This document shows positions 10,491-19,673 of a stretch of 64,000 nucleotides of DNA, one piece after another. Positions within the stretch are counted from its first letter, which is position 1, and every line of letters begins with the position of its first letter. The notes beneath the pieces were generated by a model. It searched no databases and was not told the origin of the DNA. It saw only the letters and a program-made list of their open reading frames with translations. Origin of the DNA: Prostheceraeus crozeri (taxonomy: Eukaryota; Platyhelminthes; Polycladida; Euryleptidae); contig CAJQUW010006115.1 of assembly GCA_907163375.1 (NCBI GenBank), positions 140,987-204,986 on the forward strand, written 5' to 3'. The position numbers and the translations under genes are program-made.

Positions 10491-11500
10491 CTCACTTTTA
10501 GCTTTCAAATGAGCTATTGCACGACTTTCTACGATCTCTCACACCAAAGTTGGAAAATCGCTGCCGAGGGGGGGGTTCAGCACTTTTTCTCACCGATTGA
10601 GTTGGGAAGAAGTTCTTAGACCCAACATTGACCAAAACGTCAGAATTTGCACTCCGTTTTCCAATCCGAGTCCTCCTCCCTGTCGAAAAACGACTTTTCT
10701 CATCCCAACACATCCAACATCTGCCTTTTCCAACTCTGACGTTTTCCTGCCATTTTCCTCCCTCAACCCAGGAAAATTAGTCCAAACTGAGCTTTCCACT
10801 GCATTTTTCTCACTTTTAGCTTTCAAATGAGCTATTGCACGACTTTCCACGATCTCTCACACCAAAGTTGGAAGTCTGACAGGAGGGGGGGGACGTCCTC
10901 AAAACTCTTTCTCTCCGATTGAGCTGGAAACATCCTTCCTAACCCAAAATTTCACGTAGATTCCGAATCAGGCCTCCGTTTTCCCATCCGAGGCCTCCTT
11001 CCTGTCGAAAAATTACTTTTCTCATCCCAAAACCACCAACAACTGCCTTTTCCAACTCTGACGTTTTCCTGCCATTTTCCTCCCTCAACCCAGGAAAATT
11101 AGTCCAAATTGAGCTTTCCACTGCATTTTTCTCACTTTTAGCTTTCAAATGAGCTATTGCACGACTTTCCACGATCTCTCACACCAAAGTTGGAAGTTTG
11201 ACAGGAGGGGTGGGGGGGGGGCGTCATCAAAACTTTTTCTCTCCGATTGAGCTGGAAACATCCTTCCTAACCCAAAATTTCACGTAGATTCCGAATCTGG
11301 CCTCCTTTTTCCCATCCGAGGCCTCCTTCATGTCGAAAAACGACTTTTCTCATCCCAAAACCACCAACACTCGCCTTTTCCAACTCTGCCACTCCACCCC
11401 TTGCCTCTCAGGAAAACTCCTCCTGCCTTCCTTCCCCACCCAAAATTTCACGCAGATTCCAAATCTTAACTCCACCTTCCCATCCGAACCCTCCTTCATG
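10490..11500. repeat. Tandem repeat, unit about 320 bp, three copies plus partial
   Basis: The segment CTTTTAGCTTTCAAATGAGC recurs at about 10496, 10813 and 11135, each time followed by TATTGCACGACTTTC and a G-homopolymer of 7-10 bases after about 70 bp, then TTTTCTC(A/T)CCGATTGAG. The last unit decays into C-rich repeats with two copies of CCTTCCTTCCAGAGGGGGGG (near 11621 and 11698). Several ORFs in this array are by-products of the repeat. Confidence 0.8.
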
Positions 11501-11759
11501 ACGATTTCCGACTTTTCTCATCCCAAAACAACCAACACCAACCCTTTTCCAACTCTGAAAACTTCAGAGATTCCACCCCTTCTCCCTTCCGAGATTCCTT
11601 CCCTTACCGGAAAACTCCTTCCTTCCTTCCAGAGGGGGGGTAGGGAACAGTTTCCTCCTCTCGGACCCATCCTTCCATCACATCATTGACTTTCTCCTTC
11701 CTTCCTTCCAGAGGGGGGGGCTGAGTCAGCATGATGACTCATCGTTGCACATTTTGCGC

Positions 11760-13000
11760 TTTATTTTGGCACGGGGTTACTACTGTTCTTGCGCTCGATC
11801 CTACTGACCTGCTTCAGGATCTGAACAGACTTGTAAAAAATGCTAAAATCTTGCATACAGAATCTTGAAAGTCTTATAAGAAAAGTACAGCATAATCGCA
11901 AGTGTCTTTCGCAAGTTATGGCCATTTTTCGCAAGATCTGTCGATTGATTAGTGTAATCTTGCAATTTCCAGGATCCATTTTATCATGAATTTTTAAATG
12001 ATGTTAACTATCTACAGTATAATACAAAGCACTATAGGTCGGCCTATGTAGAAATCAGGGCCGCCGGCGCGACCTTAGGGCAGGTGTTGCATCGATCTGA
12101 AGGAGGGCACTATGGGGTAGTATATTCCATCGTTTTACCCCATGCCTAATGCTTCACGCTTTAATAAGTCTAAATTAGGTAGTGTATAGGCCTATCCAAA
12201 GACCTGTCAACTTTCGATTGATAACTATTACCGGTGTGCATGTGTACAGGTGCGCAAATCAAAGGAGTAAAAATCACTTCGTTGTCAATTCTAGCTTATT
12301 AATAACAAGCTAAACATTGTAAAGTTACTTGACCATAGATAAATGTATGTGACAACCTTCTAGAGCAATACAAATAAAAAGTCCGATTCTATTCAAATAG
12401 ATCTTATGATTATCGATATCGTTTCCTTTTAAATGACATTCTCATACGATGATGAAATCATCCCAGCAGTCATTTATAATAGAATATAATGCTTACAAAT
12501 TTGAATTATCAATTAAAGTAGTCCTGATGGCGTTCTCCAATACGCAAGTGCAGAAAGGCAATGCTACTGTAACCGTTGGATTAATCAGTTCTTAAAAGAA
12601 CTCAATGGAGCTTTCTCGTGGCAATGAATTAAAATTGATCAGCTTTGGCCCAATATCTGGTAAAAATGGAAATCTTAAGACTTGTAGCACTACTCATTCT
12701 TATTGTTAATATCCTAATACCATAGATTTCAAACACTGCAGCATACACGTTTAAAACAGACGTCTAATTAACTGTACCGACTACAGATGCTGATAGTGGA
12801 AATAGAATAGGATAAGACAATGGTCACCATAGGTTAAGGAAATTAAAAATGGACATTATAAAACAACAGGAAACCGATGAATAGAAATTGGAAAAGTGGA
12901 GGTAAAATATGGAAATACAACGATGCTACTACACCGATTACAAGTGAACTATATCTGACAATACACAAAGTGGATAATGGTAAGAGTGGATAAGTGGAAA
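11760..13000. other. AT-rich spacer between elements A and B
   Basis: I see no gene, RNA or clear repeat here, only ordinary low-GC intergenic DNA with many stops on all frames. It ends in diverged GTGGATAA-type repeats just before the Polinton insertion site. Confidence 0.6.
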
Positions 13001-13006
13001 GTGGAT
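13001..13006. repeat. Left 6-bp target site duplication of Polinton B
   Basis: GTGGAT immediately precedes the terminal AGTAATGG. The same six bases follow the other terminus at 32650-32655. Six-bp duplications are the family norm. Confidence 0.9.
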
Positions 13007-13230
13007 AGTAATGGACAAAAGACCGTTCCAGGACACCATAAAATCAAAAAAATTAGTACTTTTAAAAACGACATAAATTTATGAATTTAGTCCCTTTTTC
13101 AGGTTTTTAAGACCTAAATTCATGAATTTAGTCCATTCAAAAAGTACCATTTTTTGAAAAATGGTACTTTTAAAACGACATAAATTCATGTATTTGAATC
13201 CTTTTTCAGGCTATGAAGACCTAAATTCAT

Positions 13231-13266
13231 AAATCGGCTAAAGCCAGAGGAGCTTCGCTCCGATTT
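13231..13266. repeat. Double-hairpin element in left TIR
   Basis: Two adjacent small hairpins, GGCT-AA-AGCC and GGAGC-TTC-GCTCC, are enclosed by an outer stem AAATCGG/CCGATTT. The mirror copy lies in the right repeat near 32390-32425. Confidence 0.7.
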
Positions 13267-13521
13267 GGGCGTTTTTAAAAATACCCAATTTTTCAAATTT
13301 TTCAAAATCTCAAATTTGAGAATTACAATTTTCACCCCCAAAATCATGACCGTTCTAGGACATCGAAAATCATAAAAGTTAAGAATCTCAAATTTGTGAA
13401 TTACAATTTTTACCTTGAAAATCATGACCGTTCTAGGACACCGAAAAAAAATCATAAAAGTTGAGAATTTCAAATTCATGAATTTTATCCATCTTTCAGG
13501 TTTTTAAAATATATCATGTGA

Positions 13522-13552
13522 CTAGCGAACCGAAGGTTCAGGGCTTCGCCGT
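13522..13552. repeat. Double-hairpin element in left TIR
   Basis: GAACC-GAA-GGTTC is followed at once by GGC-TTC-GCC. The same unit is in the right repeat (about 32104-32133), just upstream of the membrane-protein start or inside its N-terminus. Confidence 0.7.
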
Positions 13553-13792
13553 TAAAAATATTTCTTTAAAAATGGAAGAAACAAAAGTGGAAGGAACCTC
13601 AAGAATATATCCTTCGTTATCTCAATTAAACTTTTACGGAGCAGCGTGTCTTCTTTCTTTCTTTCTCTCTCTCTCTCGTTCCTGTCTGTTACAGGAATAT
13701 TGTATTCACAATGACATGCATTCTTTAAAACAATTGCTTGTCTTCAATGAGAATAATTCCCATATGCTTTTAATAGAATGACCTTGAACGCT

Positions 13793-13883
13793 AATGGAAA
13801 AATACACCAACTGTCGCGCCATGTCGACAGCTTTATCGACAAACTTTCTGACATCGGCGCGACAGTTGGTGTATTTTTCCATT
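13793..13883. repeat. Perfect 28-bp inverted repeat (foldback)
   Basis: The arms 13793-13820 and 13856-13883 are exact reverse complements around a 35-base loop that itself has ATGTC/GACAT ends. The inner ends of the arms are GC-rich (GTCGCGCC) in an otherwise AT-rich element. It may be a small foldback insertion, a structured RNA or a terminator-like stem. Confidence 0.8.
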
Positions 13884-14142
13884 CAAGCAATGTCGCATGA
13901 ATGATTGTTATTGAAACCAAAATGAAGAGAAATGCTCATTCATTTCTCTTCTCTCTCATATGTCTATTGTGTTTAGATTGTATTTGTTCTTTTGTTCTCA
14001 TAGTGTGAATGGGATTTCACAACTCGCATTATGCGCTATTGTCTGTGATTTCCTTCACCCCTATCAGCTGAAACAATTTTAGCAGCTGCTACACGCTAAT
14101 TCTTTTGAGAAAGTTGTGAAATAGATTTTATTCCATTTAAAA

Positions 14143-14300
14143 TGAGAAACATTAGAGACATTCTAAAAATATACGGCAAACAAAACCACATTAAATTTCG
14201 ATTTAAATGAGATTGCTAAGCAATTGGGAATAAAGAATTGTCACATATTGATGAGTAATGACTTACTATTGATAAGAGATGTACGAAACACTAACTTTAC
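14143..14300 (+). pseudogene. Partial duplicate of the protease gene start
   Basis: This segment matches the first roughly 140 bases of the protease gene at 14570 (shared TTCGATTTAAAT, ATTGCTAA, CAATTGGGAATAAAGAATT, CACATATTGATGAG), including the leader just before the ATG. The similarity then ends. It is a decayed tandem duplication fragment. Confidence 0.75.
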
Positions 14301-14364
14301 TAATACAATGCAACAATGTAACGTTTAAATTTAGATTAAATTAAATCATTTCAAAATTGAATAA

Positions 14365-14530
14365 GTAGTAAAGAAAGACATCATTAGAGACCAGTTTTAA
14401 ATCAATACCCCTCCCCCAAGTAGTAAGGAAAGTCATCATTATAAAAATGTTTTAAATCAATACCCCTTCTGACTAAGTAGTAAGGAAAGACATCATTAGA
14501 GAACAGTTTTAAATCAATACCCCCCCTCTG
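14365..14530. repeat. Three tandem copies of a roughly 55-bp repeat
   Basis: AAGTAGTAA(A/G)GAAAG(A/T)CATCATTA, then TTTTAAATCAATACCCC and a C-run, recur at about 14366, 14419 and 14475. They lie between the partial and full protease copies. Confidence 0.8.
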
Positions 14531-14569
14531 ACTTCTAGGGGCTCCCTTAAGAAATTTTTTTATTATAAA

Positions 14570-15031
14570 ATGAGCAACATAAATGAGTTTTTGAAATTAT
14601 ATGGAACACAGACAACAACGAATTTCGATTTAAATAAGATTGCTAATCAATTGGGAATAAAGAATTTTCACATATTGATGAGGGATGAATTACAATTCCT
14701 AAAAAATAGGCCAACAGGAACCTTCAGTTCCCGGAACAAAGTTCCATCAATAATTGTAAATTTCATAACGAATCTTCACACTTCAGACCAAAACGGCGTA
14801 CATTGGTCAGCAGGTATCTTTAGTAAAAACGGAGATAATTATTATTTTGACTCATACGGGCTTCCACCTACAAATGAAGTAAAAGAATTACTTGGAACGG
14901 GAACATACAATACGTTTCAAATTCAAACACCAGGCACTACTTATTGTGGACAATTATGTCTTTATGTTTTATTTAAATTACAGGAAGGAGTACCATTTCT
15001 AGATATTATGTTAGAGTTAAACAATCTATAA
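14570..15031 (+). CDS. Adenain/ULP1-type cysteine protease
   Basis: This is a 153-residue protein with the catalytic layout of the adenovirus protease family: His78 in NGVHWSAG, Asp94 in YYFDSYGLPP, a Gln near 119 and Cys126 in YCGQLCLYVLF. Length is typical for Polinton proteases. It would process capsid and associated proteins during virion assembly. A GC-rich double hairpin (14717-14745) is in frame and encodes the loop around GTFSSRNKVP, upstream of the active-site His. The gene is the only one at the left end on the plus strand and is convergent with the integrase unit. The frame looks whole. Confidence 0.9.
   Translation: MSNINEFLKLYGTQTTTNFDLNKIANQLGIKNFHILMRDELQFLKNRPTGTFSSRNKVPSIIVNFITNLHTSDQNGVHWSAGIFSKNGDNYYFDSYGLPPTNEVKELLGTGTYNTFQIQTPGTTYCGQLCLYVLFKLQEGVPFLDIMLELNNL
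14717..14745. repeat. Double hairpin inside the protease gene
   Basis: GGAAC-CTTCA-GTTCC is followed directly by GGAAC-AAA-GTTCC, in frame, between residues about 50 and 59. Confidence 0.6.
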
Positions 15032-15065
15032 CTCAAGCGAAGCTAGCTAAAGCGCCACCTAAAGG

Positions 15066-16425
15066 TTAAAGCTCTGTTTTCTGTAGTTCATTTTGATAAA
15101 AACGGCCTCTGATATCCTCATTATCTAAATCTTTAATTTCATAAGTAATCGAATAACTTTGATTTATTTTAGAAACTTCAAATATTTCTTTAGTCCAATA
15201 GCCAACAAATCCTTTTTCAAATTTATTCTTATATTTAAATATTCTAACTCTATCTCCAATTTTAAATTTCGGCTTAAGTTTCTGCAAATTCGGATTACTC
15301 TCATTCAAATTATTATTTTCGTTCGAATAATTATTCTCGAATATTTTCTTTCGTATTAAATCAGGGTCGTCAGAAGCATTCTTTGGGGTTTCTTCAATAC
15401 CTGAATGAACTTTATTATTGTACTGCTCTACAATTCCTGGTAATATTTTTAACCATTTCTGATTTCCTTGCTGAGTAAATTTCTTGAAAATTTTATTTTT
15501 TAACGTCCGATTGAATCTTTCTATCACTATAGCTTTTCCTGCGTTTTCAGTTGAATAAACAGTTTCAAATAGTGGCTGAACATTTCTGTTATAAAATTCA
15601 GACCCTTTATCAACAAACAATTTCCTTGGCTTTCTATTACTTTCTTTAAAGATTTCTTCAAACGCATATTTAACTGATAGACCACTTATTTTTTAAAGGT
15701 TTTACCCAAGCGTATCGTGTATATAAATCTATAACTGTCAATGCGTATTTGTAGTCAGACTTTGTCTTAGAACCTTCGGTTCGGTCCCTTTCATTCGGCA
15801 TATGAATAAGATCAGCACTCCAAATATCATCTTTATTAAATACTTTTACTTTTAATAAATATTTAGGCTTTCTATATTCTTTATGAATTTCAGATGCATA
15901 AACGTCTGAATTATGATTTTCATTTAAACCCTGACCGAATAATATTTTAGCTTGTAAAGCTTTCTTAACAAACATTCTTTCAATTTTTTCTCTAAATGTA
16001 GGATTCTGAATACTATCTAATTCTTGAATCATCTTCTTATCAGCTGCATGACGAGAACTTAGATCATGATTTCGATAAGCTAAATCATGCCTGTAAGCGG
16101 CGGCATCTACTCTATTTATTGGTTCTTCACCTGGTTTCGGTTTATTATTCTCATCTAGTCTTATATCTAATCGAGTTCCTGGACCAGTATATGAATGACC
16201 AGGAAGATGTTTTTCTTTCGAATATTTACTCCAAATAAATCCAGGAAAGTTTTCTAATGTTTTTTGTATATCACCACCGAAGTGGTGTGGAACTTTGTTC
16301 TTGTCACCTCCAATATGCTGACAGTTTGAGTTTTTATTTTTGTTTAATAGATAATTCAATAAATCTAAATTAGAAATTTTTAATTTAGTTAAATTTTCTG
16401 AATTTGTGGAATTTGCGGTATCCAT
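15066..16425 (-). pseudogene. PLA2-like domain followed by retroviral-type integrase
   Basis: From the ATG at 16425 the protein begins with a parvovirus-VP1-like phospholipase A2 domain: the YTGPGTRLD calcium-loop motif, then PINRVDAAAYRHDLAY with the catalytic His-Asp pair. In the same frame it continues into the integrase core: IWSADLIHM (first Asp), DKGSEFY (second Asp) and AIVIERFNRTLKN (Glu). It ends in a chromo/SH3-like tail (FKIGDRVRIFKYKNKFEKG). Integrase inserts the element, making the 6-bp duplications; viral PLA2 domains open endosomal membranes. PLA2-like proteins are known in adintoviruses and Polintons, but normally as separate genes. A hairpin element (15769-15785) is in frame within the integrase core. 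The gene is broken about once. Confidence 0.85.
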
Positions 16426-16474
16426 TTTTAAAGATAAAAAACTTTTAAAAGATAAAATAAAAGTTTTACCGAAA

Positions 16475-16523
16475 AGAACCAAAGGTTCTGAGGCTTTAGC
16501 CGATCGGAGCGAAGCTCCTCAGG
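16475..16523. repeat. Triple hairpin between integrase unit and small membrane protein
   Basis: AGAACC-AAA-GGTTCT, GGC-TTTA-GCC and GGAGC-GAA-GCTCC follow one another, the last two within an outer CTGAGG/CCTCAG stem. Confidence 0.7.
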
Positions 16524-16526
16524 TTA

Positions 16527-16946
16527 TTACCTTATCATACTAGGACTTAGATATATTCCAGAACCATCTTTAGTTTCTTTAATTTCAATTAAATCATCAA
16601 CATTGTGAAGAATATTTTTAAGAACTCGTTTTCCTTCATCAACTAATTTTAATTTACTGATAAAATTATCTACTATTCCTTTTCCTTCGGGCGAAGCCCT
16701 GGAAGACATCTCCGTTGACCCATGAACCGATGCCCCTTCTCCCCTAGCAACTTTCTCTAACTCTCTATTATGACGTTTTTGTTCTTCTAATGCTGCCTTC
16801 TCTGATTTATTTTTATTTACTGCTTGGACAATACCAGCTGTCCCACCTGCAACACTTCCTGCTGCAGCTATGCCTCCTATTATTAGTGGAATTAATGGGA
16901 GAATACCGCCATTCTTTTCTTCTTGTAATTGAATATTCTCTATCAT
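16527..16946 (-). CDS. Small virion-like protein with one membrane segment
   Basis: This is a 139-residue protein with a Gly/Ala-rich hydrophobic segment near the N-terminus (about residues 13-40, GGILPLIPLIIGGIAAAG) followed by a charged helix. Such small hydrophobic proteins flank the capsid gene in Polintons and adintoviruses and are probably virion components. Residues about 73-90 (VHGSTEMSSRASPEGK) are encoded by a GC-rich repeat that also occurs in frame in two other proteins of this element. Family membership beyond that is not clear. It is in the same orientation as the integrase and capsid genes. Confidence 0.65.
   Translation of the reverse strand: MIENIQLQEEKNGGILPLIPLIIGGIAAAGSVAGGTAGIVQAVNKNKSEKAALEEQKRHNRELEKVARGEGASVHGSTEMSSRASPEGKGIVDNFISKLKLVDEGKRVLKNILHNVDDLIEIKETKDGSGIYLSPSMIR
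16688..16734. repeat. SEMSSRASP-type hairpin repeat, copy in small membrane protein
   Basis: GGGC-GAA-GCCC is followed by about 30 bases shared almost exactly with 19244-19292 (GACATCTCCGTTGACCCATG). In frame it encodes GSTEMSSRASPEG. Confidence 0.75.
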
Positions 16947-17212
16947 TGGTTTACTTATGTAATACTTTTTTTGTTAATCGTAATAGTTTTAGGGGTATTT
17001 TTGTCAACAATATTACGTAATTTTAATTCAACAGTTTTATTATTAATATTACTTTTCGCTTGCGACATTTTTAATAAAAAATTTTAAGTTAAGAATTTAA
17101 AGTTATCAAAAAATTTAAATCTATTCTAGTTATGAAAAACTTTTAGTTAAGAATTTTTAAGTTAACAAAAATTTTAATCTATTCTAGTTATGAAAAAAAT
17201 TTTAATTAACCT

Positions 17213-17253
17213 ATCGGAGCAAAGCTCCTCTGGCTTTAGCGCTTTAGCCGATC
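17213..17253. repeat. Double hairpin at the 3' end of the capsid gene
   Basis: GGAGC-AAA-GCTCC is followed by GGCTTTAGC-GCTTTAGCC. The second hairpin holds the natural stop codon of the capsid gene. Confidence 0.65.
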
Positions 17254-18578
17254 CTAACCATCTTTCCATTAAGAATTTCAATAGAATATTTTGCATCTTC
17301 TAGCAATAAACCATAAGCCATCAATGAAGTTGTGGAATCTTTCTTTTCAATATTAATTGTTACATCACAACCATTTTTAATAATATCTTCAGATTGTGCA
17401 CTTAAATCGAAACAGAAAATTGGATATAAATGTCTTCAATCTCCAGGAGTTAATTGTGGTTCAACTCCAAATTCTATACAAAGATTTCTATAAGAATCAT
17501 ATCCTTCCATAAATTGATTATTGGTATCATCGAATCTTAATGGATCAATTGGATATCGAGTTTGATTTAATGAAACTTGTAAACTTCGAATTGTATTAAT
17601 ATGGAAGATATTATTGTTCTTATCAAAACTTGGAGAATTATTTCTTTGAAATGTTAGTAATAAATATCTTGGAGTATTCGCAGTTCTAGTAAAATGCCAG
17701 TTAAATCTTTGTTCGGAAAAAGTTACTGAACTAGCAGTTCTCTTTAGAAAATTAACTGGAATTGGTTTGTTAGTATTTAATCTTTTTGCAATAGCTGTTT
17801 CAATCTCTAAACTAGGAGTAATATGCTTAATCCACCATTCAAGTCTATCAATTTTTAAATATGCTTTTTTTCCAGTCTTACCAAAAAAGATTAATTCATT
17901 ATTTGCTGTACGATGAATTATTAATTTAAATTTTAATTGATATGATATTTTATCATAATCTAAATAACCGAATAATGGAGACAATGACCAATTTACTGTC
18001 TGTTTACTTTTTTTGTTAAATTCACGTCTTTCTTTATATGCTTCATTATTTGTTTTATTTAAATGTTTTGCAATATTTTCTACATCTTTCGCAATTCCTG
18101 CGGCATCTGTTCCAGCGTGAGTTAAATCATCAATAATTATACCATCATTAGTATCAGGAAACCAACCTTCGATTTCATACTTTTTATTATTTTCACCAAT
18201 TGTTATAAATCTAAGCATTGTATCAATTACACCTGGGGAATCACTTATTGTTTCTATATTTTGAGTTGCAACATCTAAACGCATTTGTGTAAATAAAATT
18301 GGGAAAAAATTATTCTCTAGTGTAATATTATCGGTATCTGGTAATGGTGTTGTAAAATTAGCATCACTATATAAAGAATATTCGCAGTGTAAAAATGAAT
18401 CAGGTAAATATAAATAACTCTGCTGATTATCAACTTCAAAGATTAAATCTCCTCCAGTGTTTACTCTACTGGAAGATCCGGGATTCATAGCAATTCTTAT
18501 ATAGTCATTCTTTTTTTGATTGTAACTGGTGAACGGGGGATCATCTAATCTAAATTTATTTTCGATAAGCGAAGACAT
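17244..18578 (-). pseudogene. Major capsid protein, double-jelly-roll type
   Basis: The region encodes about 444 residues. Features shared with Polinton and adintovirus capsid proteins include an N-terminal lead (IENKFRLDDP), strand-rich segments around LPDSFLHCEYSLY, a conserved ENNFFPILFTQMRLDV (compare the family's 'N-F-HSLFS-V-V') and a C-terminal PRYLLLTFQRNN strand pair. The length is at the short end for the family. The protein would form the pseudo-hexagonal hexon-like capsomers. It is flanked by small virion-like proteins and ends in a hairpin element. The gene is broken about once. Assignment rests on gene position and remembered motifs, so a profile search would help. Confidence 0.7.
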
Positions 18579-18693
18579 TTTTATAAGAAATAATTTGACT
18601 TTTTGTTTTTCTCACAGATAGAAAAAAAATTTTTATTAAATATAATTTTAGAATTTTACTAAATATAATTTTAGAATTTTACTAAATATAATT

Positions 18694-19203
18694 TTAGAAT
18701 TTTGCTAGACCAGCTCCGCTACAGCTTTGCTGGTTAGACAGAAGGTTGCTGCTCACGCCATTACCTCTTATTTCTTCAATTGTTTTTTCATTATGTTTAC
18801 TATCAGGCGGAGCTCCGCTCCTCAAGGTTTCCCCAACAGCTATGTTAGCAATTTTGTTTTTTGTTTCATCTGAAAGTTTTTTTAATTTTTTTAGTTCTTC
18901 GGAATCATTCTTGAGCTTACGAATAGCTTCTAGTTGTTTTAATTCGTTTTGAGACTTGACAGCATTTGATATTGCACTAGCTGTACTACCTATAGCAGCT
19001 GCTCCTTTTGCAGCAGATGTAATCAAATCTTTATTATTTTTAATTAAGTTAACGATACTACCAATACCAGAAAAGATGCCATCCCCTTCTTTTTGAACGG
19101 TTTCTCTATTATCATAATGGTAAACCGGATTCATACGTGGTTCATGAGCAATTTTTTGATTTGAAGCAAATTGTTTAAGATTGTGTTTATAAATTATAGG
19201 CAT
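18694..19203 (-). CDS. pVI-like small virion protein
   Basis: This is a 169-residue protein with a Gly-rich amphipathic segment (GDGIFSGIGSIVNLI, about residues 41-55), an Ala-rich helix (AAKGAAAIGSTASAIS) and a Lys-rich coiled region. The arrangement recalls the membrane-active pVI protein of adenoviruses, which lies under the capsid and helps in endosome escape. Two GC-rich hairpin elements are part of the coding sequence, one giving RSGAPPDS and one forming the extreme C-terminus (SCSGAGLAKF). Function is inferred from composition and position beside the capsid gene. Confidence 0.6.
   Translation of the reverse strand: MPIIYKHNLKQFASNQKIAHEPRMNPVYHYDNRETVQKEGDGIFSGIGSIVNLIKNNKDLITSAAKGAAAIGSTASAISNAVKSQNELKQLEAIRKLKNDSEELKKLKKLSDETKNKIANIAVGETLRSGAPPDSKHNEKTIEEIRGNGVSSNLLSNQQSCSGAGLAKF
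18704..18824. repeat. Two hairpin elements at the 3' end of the pVI-like gene
   Basis: ACCAGC...GCTGGT spans about 18708-18733 and the palindrome GCGGAGCTCCGC is near 18808-18819. Both are inside the reading frame. Confidence 0.6.
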
Positions 19204-19243
19204 TTTTTAGTAATAAATTTGACTTTTGGGAAAAATATAAATA

Positions 19244-19292
19244 CGGGCGAAGACCTGGAAGACATCTCCGTTGACCCATGAACCGATGTCCA
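19244..19292. repeat. SEMSSRASP-type hairpin repeat, intergenic copy
   Basis: It is nearly identical to 16688-16734 but lies between genes, upstream of the pVI-like gene, so it is not obliged to be in frame. Confidence 0.75.
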
Positions 19293-19307
19293 TTATAAAA
19301 AAAATGT

Positions 19308-19481
19308 TTATTTTTTGTTCTTAACTTTTGCAGATTGCGTTTTTGGTTTAACTTTATCAGGAACCAAACCTGCATCAATCATTCTTTTTATTCTATGATT
19401 TTCTTTCATAATATTTCTTTCTTTTATTAGCTCTTCTAATTGTTTAATTCTTTTAAAATTATTAGCTCTAATTTTATCCAT
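19308..19481 (-). CDS. 57-residue basic protein, paralogue of the 28419 gene's N-terminus
   Basis: A complete short ORF (MDKIRANNFKRIKQLEEL..., ending VKPKTQSAKVKNKK). Its first 40 or so residues match the start of the gene at 28419 on the other strand (RADNFKRIKQLDELIK, RNIMKENH). It is therefore a truncated duplicate, or a short helical protein sharing a domain with it. It is Lys/Arg-rich, so nucleic-acid binding is possible. It sits in the capsid-side gene cluster, in the same direction as its neighbours. Confidence 0.6.
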   Translation of the reverse strand: MDKIRANNFKRIKQLEELIKERNIMKENHRIKRMIDAGLVPDKVKPKTQSAKVKNKK

Positions 19482-19489
19482 TTTTAAAA

Positions 19490-19665
19490 TTATATACTTT
19501 TATATACTTTTATATACTTTTATATTTTAAATTTTTTTAAAAAATTATATTTATACTTTTTTATTTTTAAAATTATATTTATATTTTTGTATTTTTTAAA
19601 TTATATTTATATTTTTTATGATTCTTATTTTTTATAGGTAAAAAATATTTAAATTAATATTTACA
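19490..19665. other. AT-only spacer with short tandem repeats
   Basis: TATACTTT and TTATATTTATA repeats lie between the 57-residue gene and the fibre-like gene. No other content is seen. Confidence 0.6.
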
Positions 19666-19673
19666 ATACTCGT

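Larger units (their letters stand above)
1..11750. mobile_element. Element A: virus-like DNA element with PolB and TBP-like gene (fossil, left end off-window)
   Basis: This is a block of relatively GC-rich DNA that holds a TBP-like gene (plus strand), a protein-primed PolB and a spliced zinc-finger gene (minus strand), and a small plus-strand ORF, separated by repeat arrays. The gene set is viral in character, and the PolB belongs to the protein-primed group used by Polintons and their virus relatives. No capsid, integrase or packaging ATPase gene is visible, but the element continues off the left edge. The right limit is an estimate: base composition changes to AT-rich, repeat-free DNA near 11750. 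I found no terminal repeats or target duplication. PolB is broken about five times while the TBP-like and small ORFs are open, so the element looks moderately old. It could be a Polinton relative or another integrated DNA virus. Confidence 0.6.
13007..13617. repeat. Left terminal inverted repeat of Polinton B
   Basis: It matches the reverse complement of 32022-32649 at about 99%, apart from one short length difference near the inner end. It contains internal repeats of the outermost motif: GACCGTTC(C/T)AGGACA at about 13021, 13346 and 13426. It also contains two hairpin elements, and its inner 50 bases match the first codons of the membrane-protein gene that lies whole only at the right end. 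Confidence 0.95.

Noticed and set aside
10590-11172. Two near-identical ORFs beginning MESRAIAHLKAKSEKNAVES
   Set aside because: They are the same frame through successive units of the 320-bp tandem repeat, with no sign of protein-level constraint.
13186-13479. 97-codon ORF in the left TIR and its 101-codon mirror in the right TIR (32165-32470)
   Set aside because: They are translations of the internal subrepeats of the terminal repeat; the peptide repeats exactly follow the DNA repeats, and neither belongs to a known protein.
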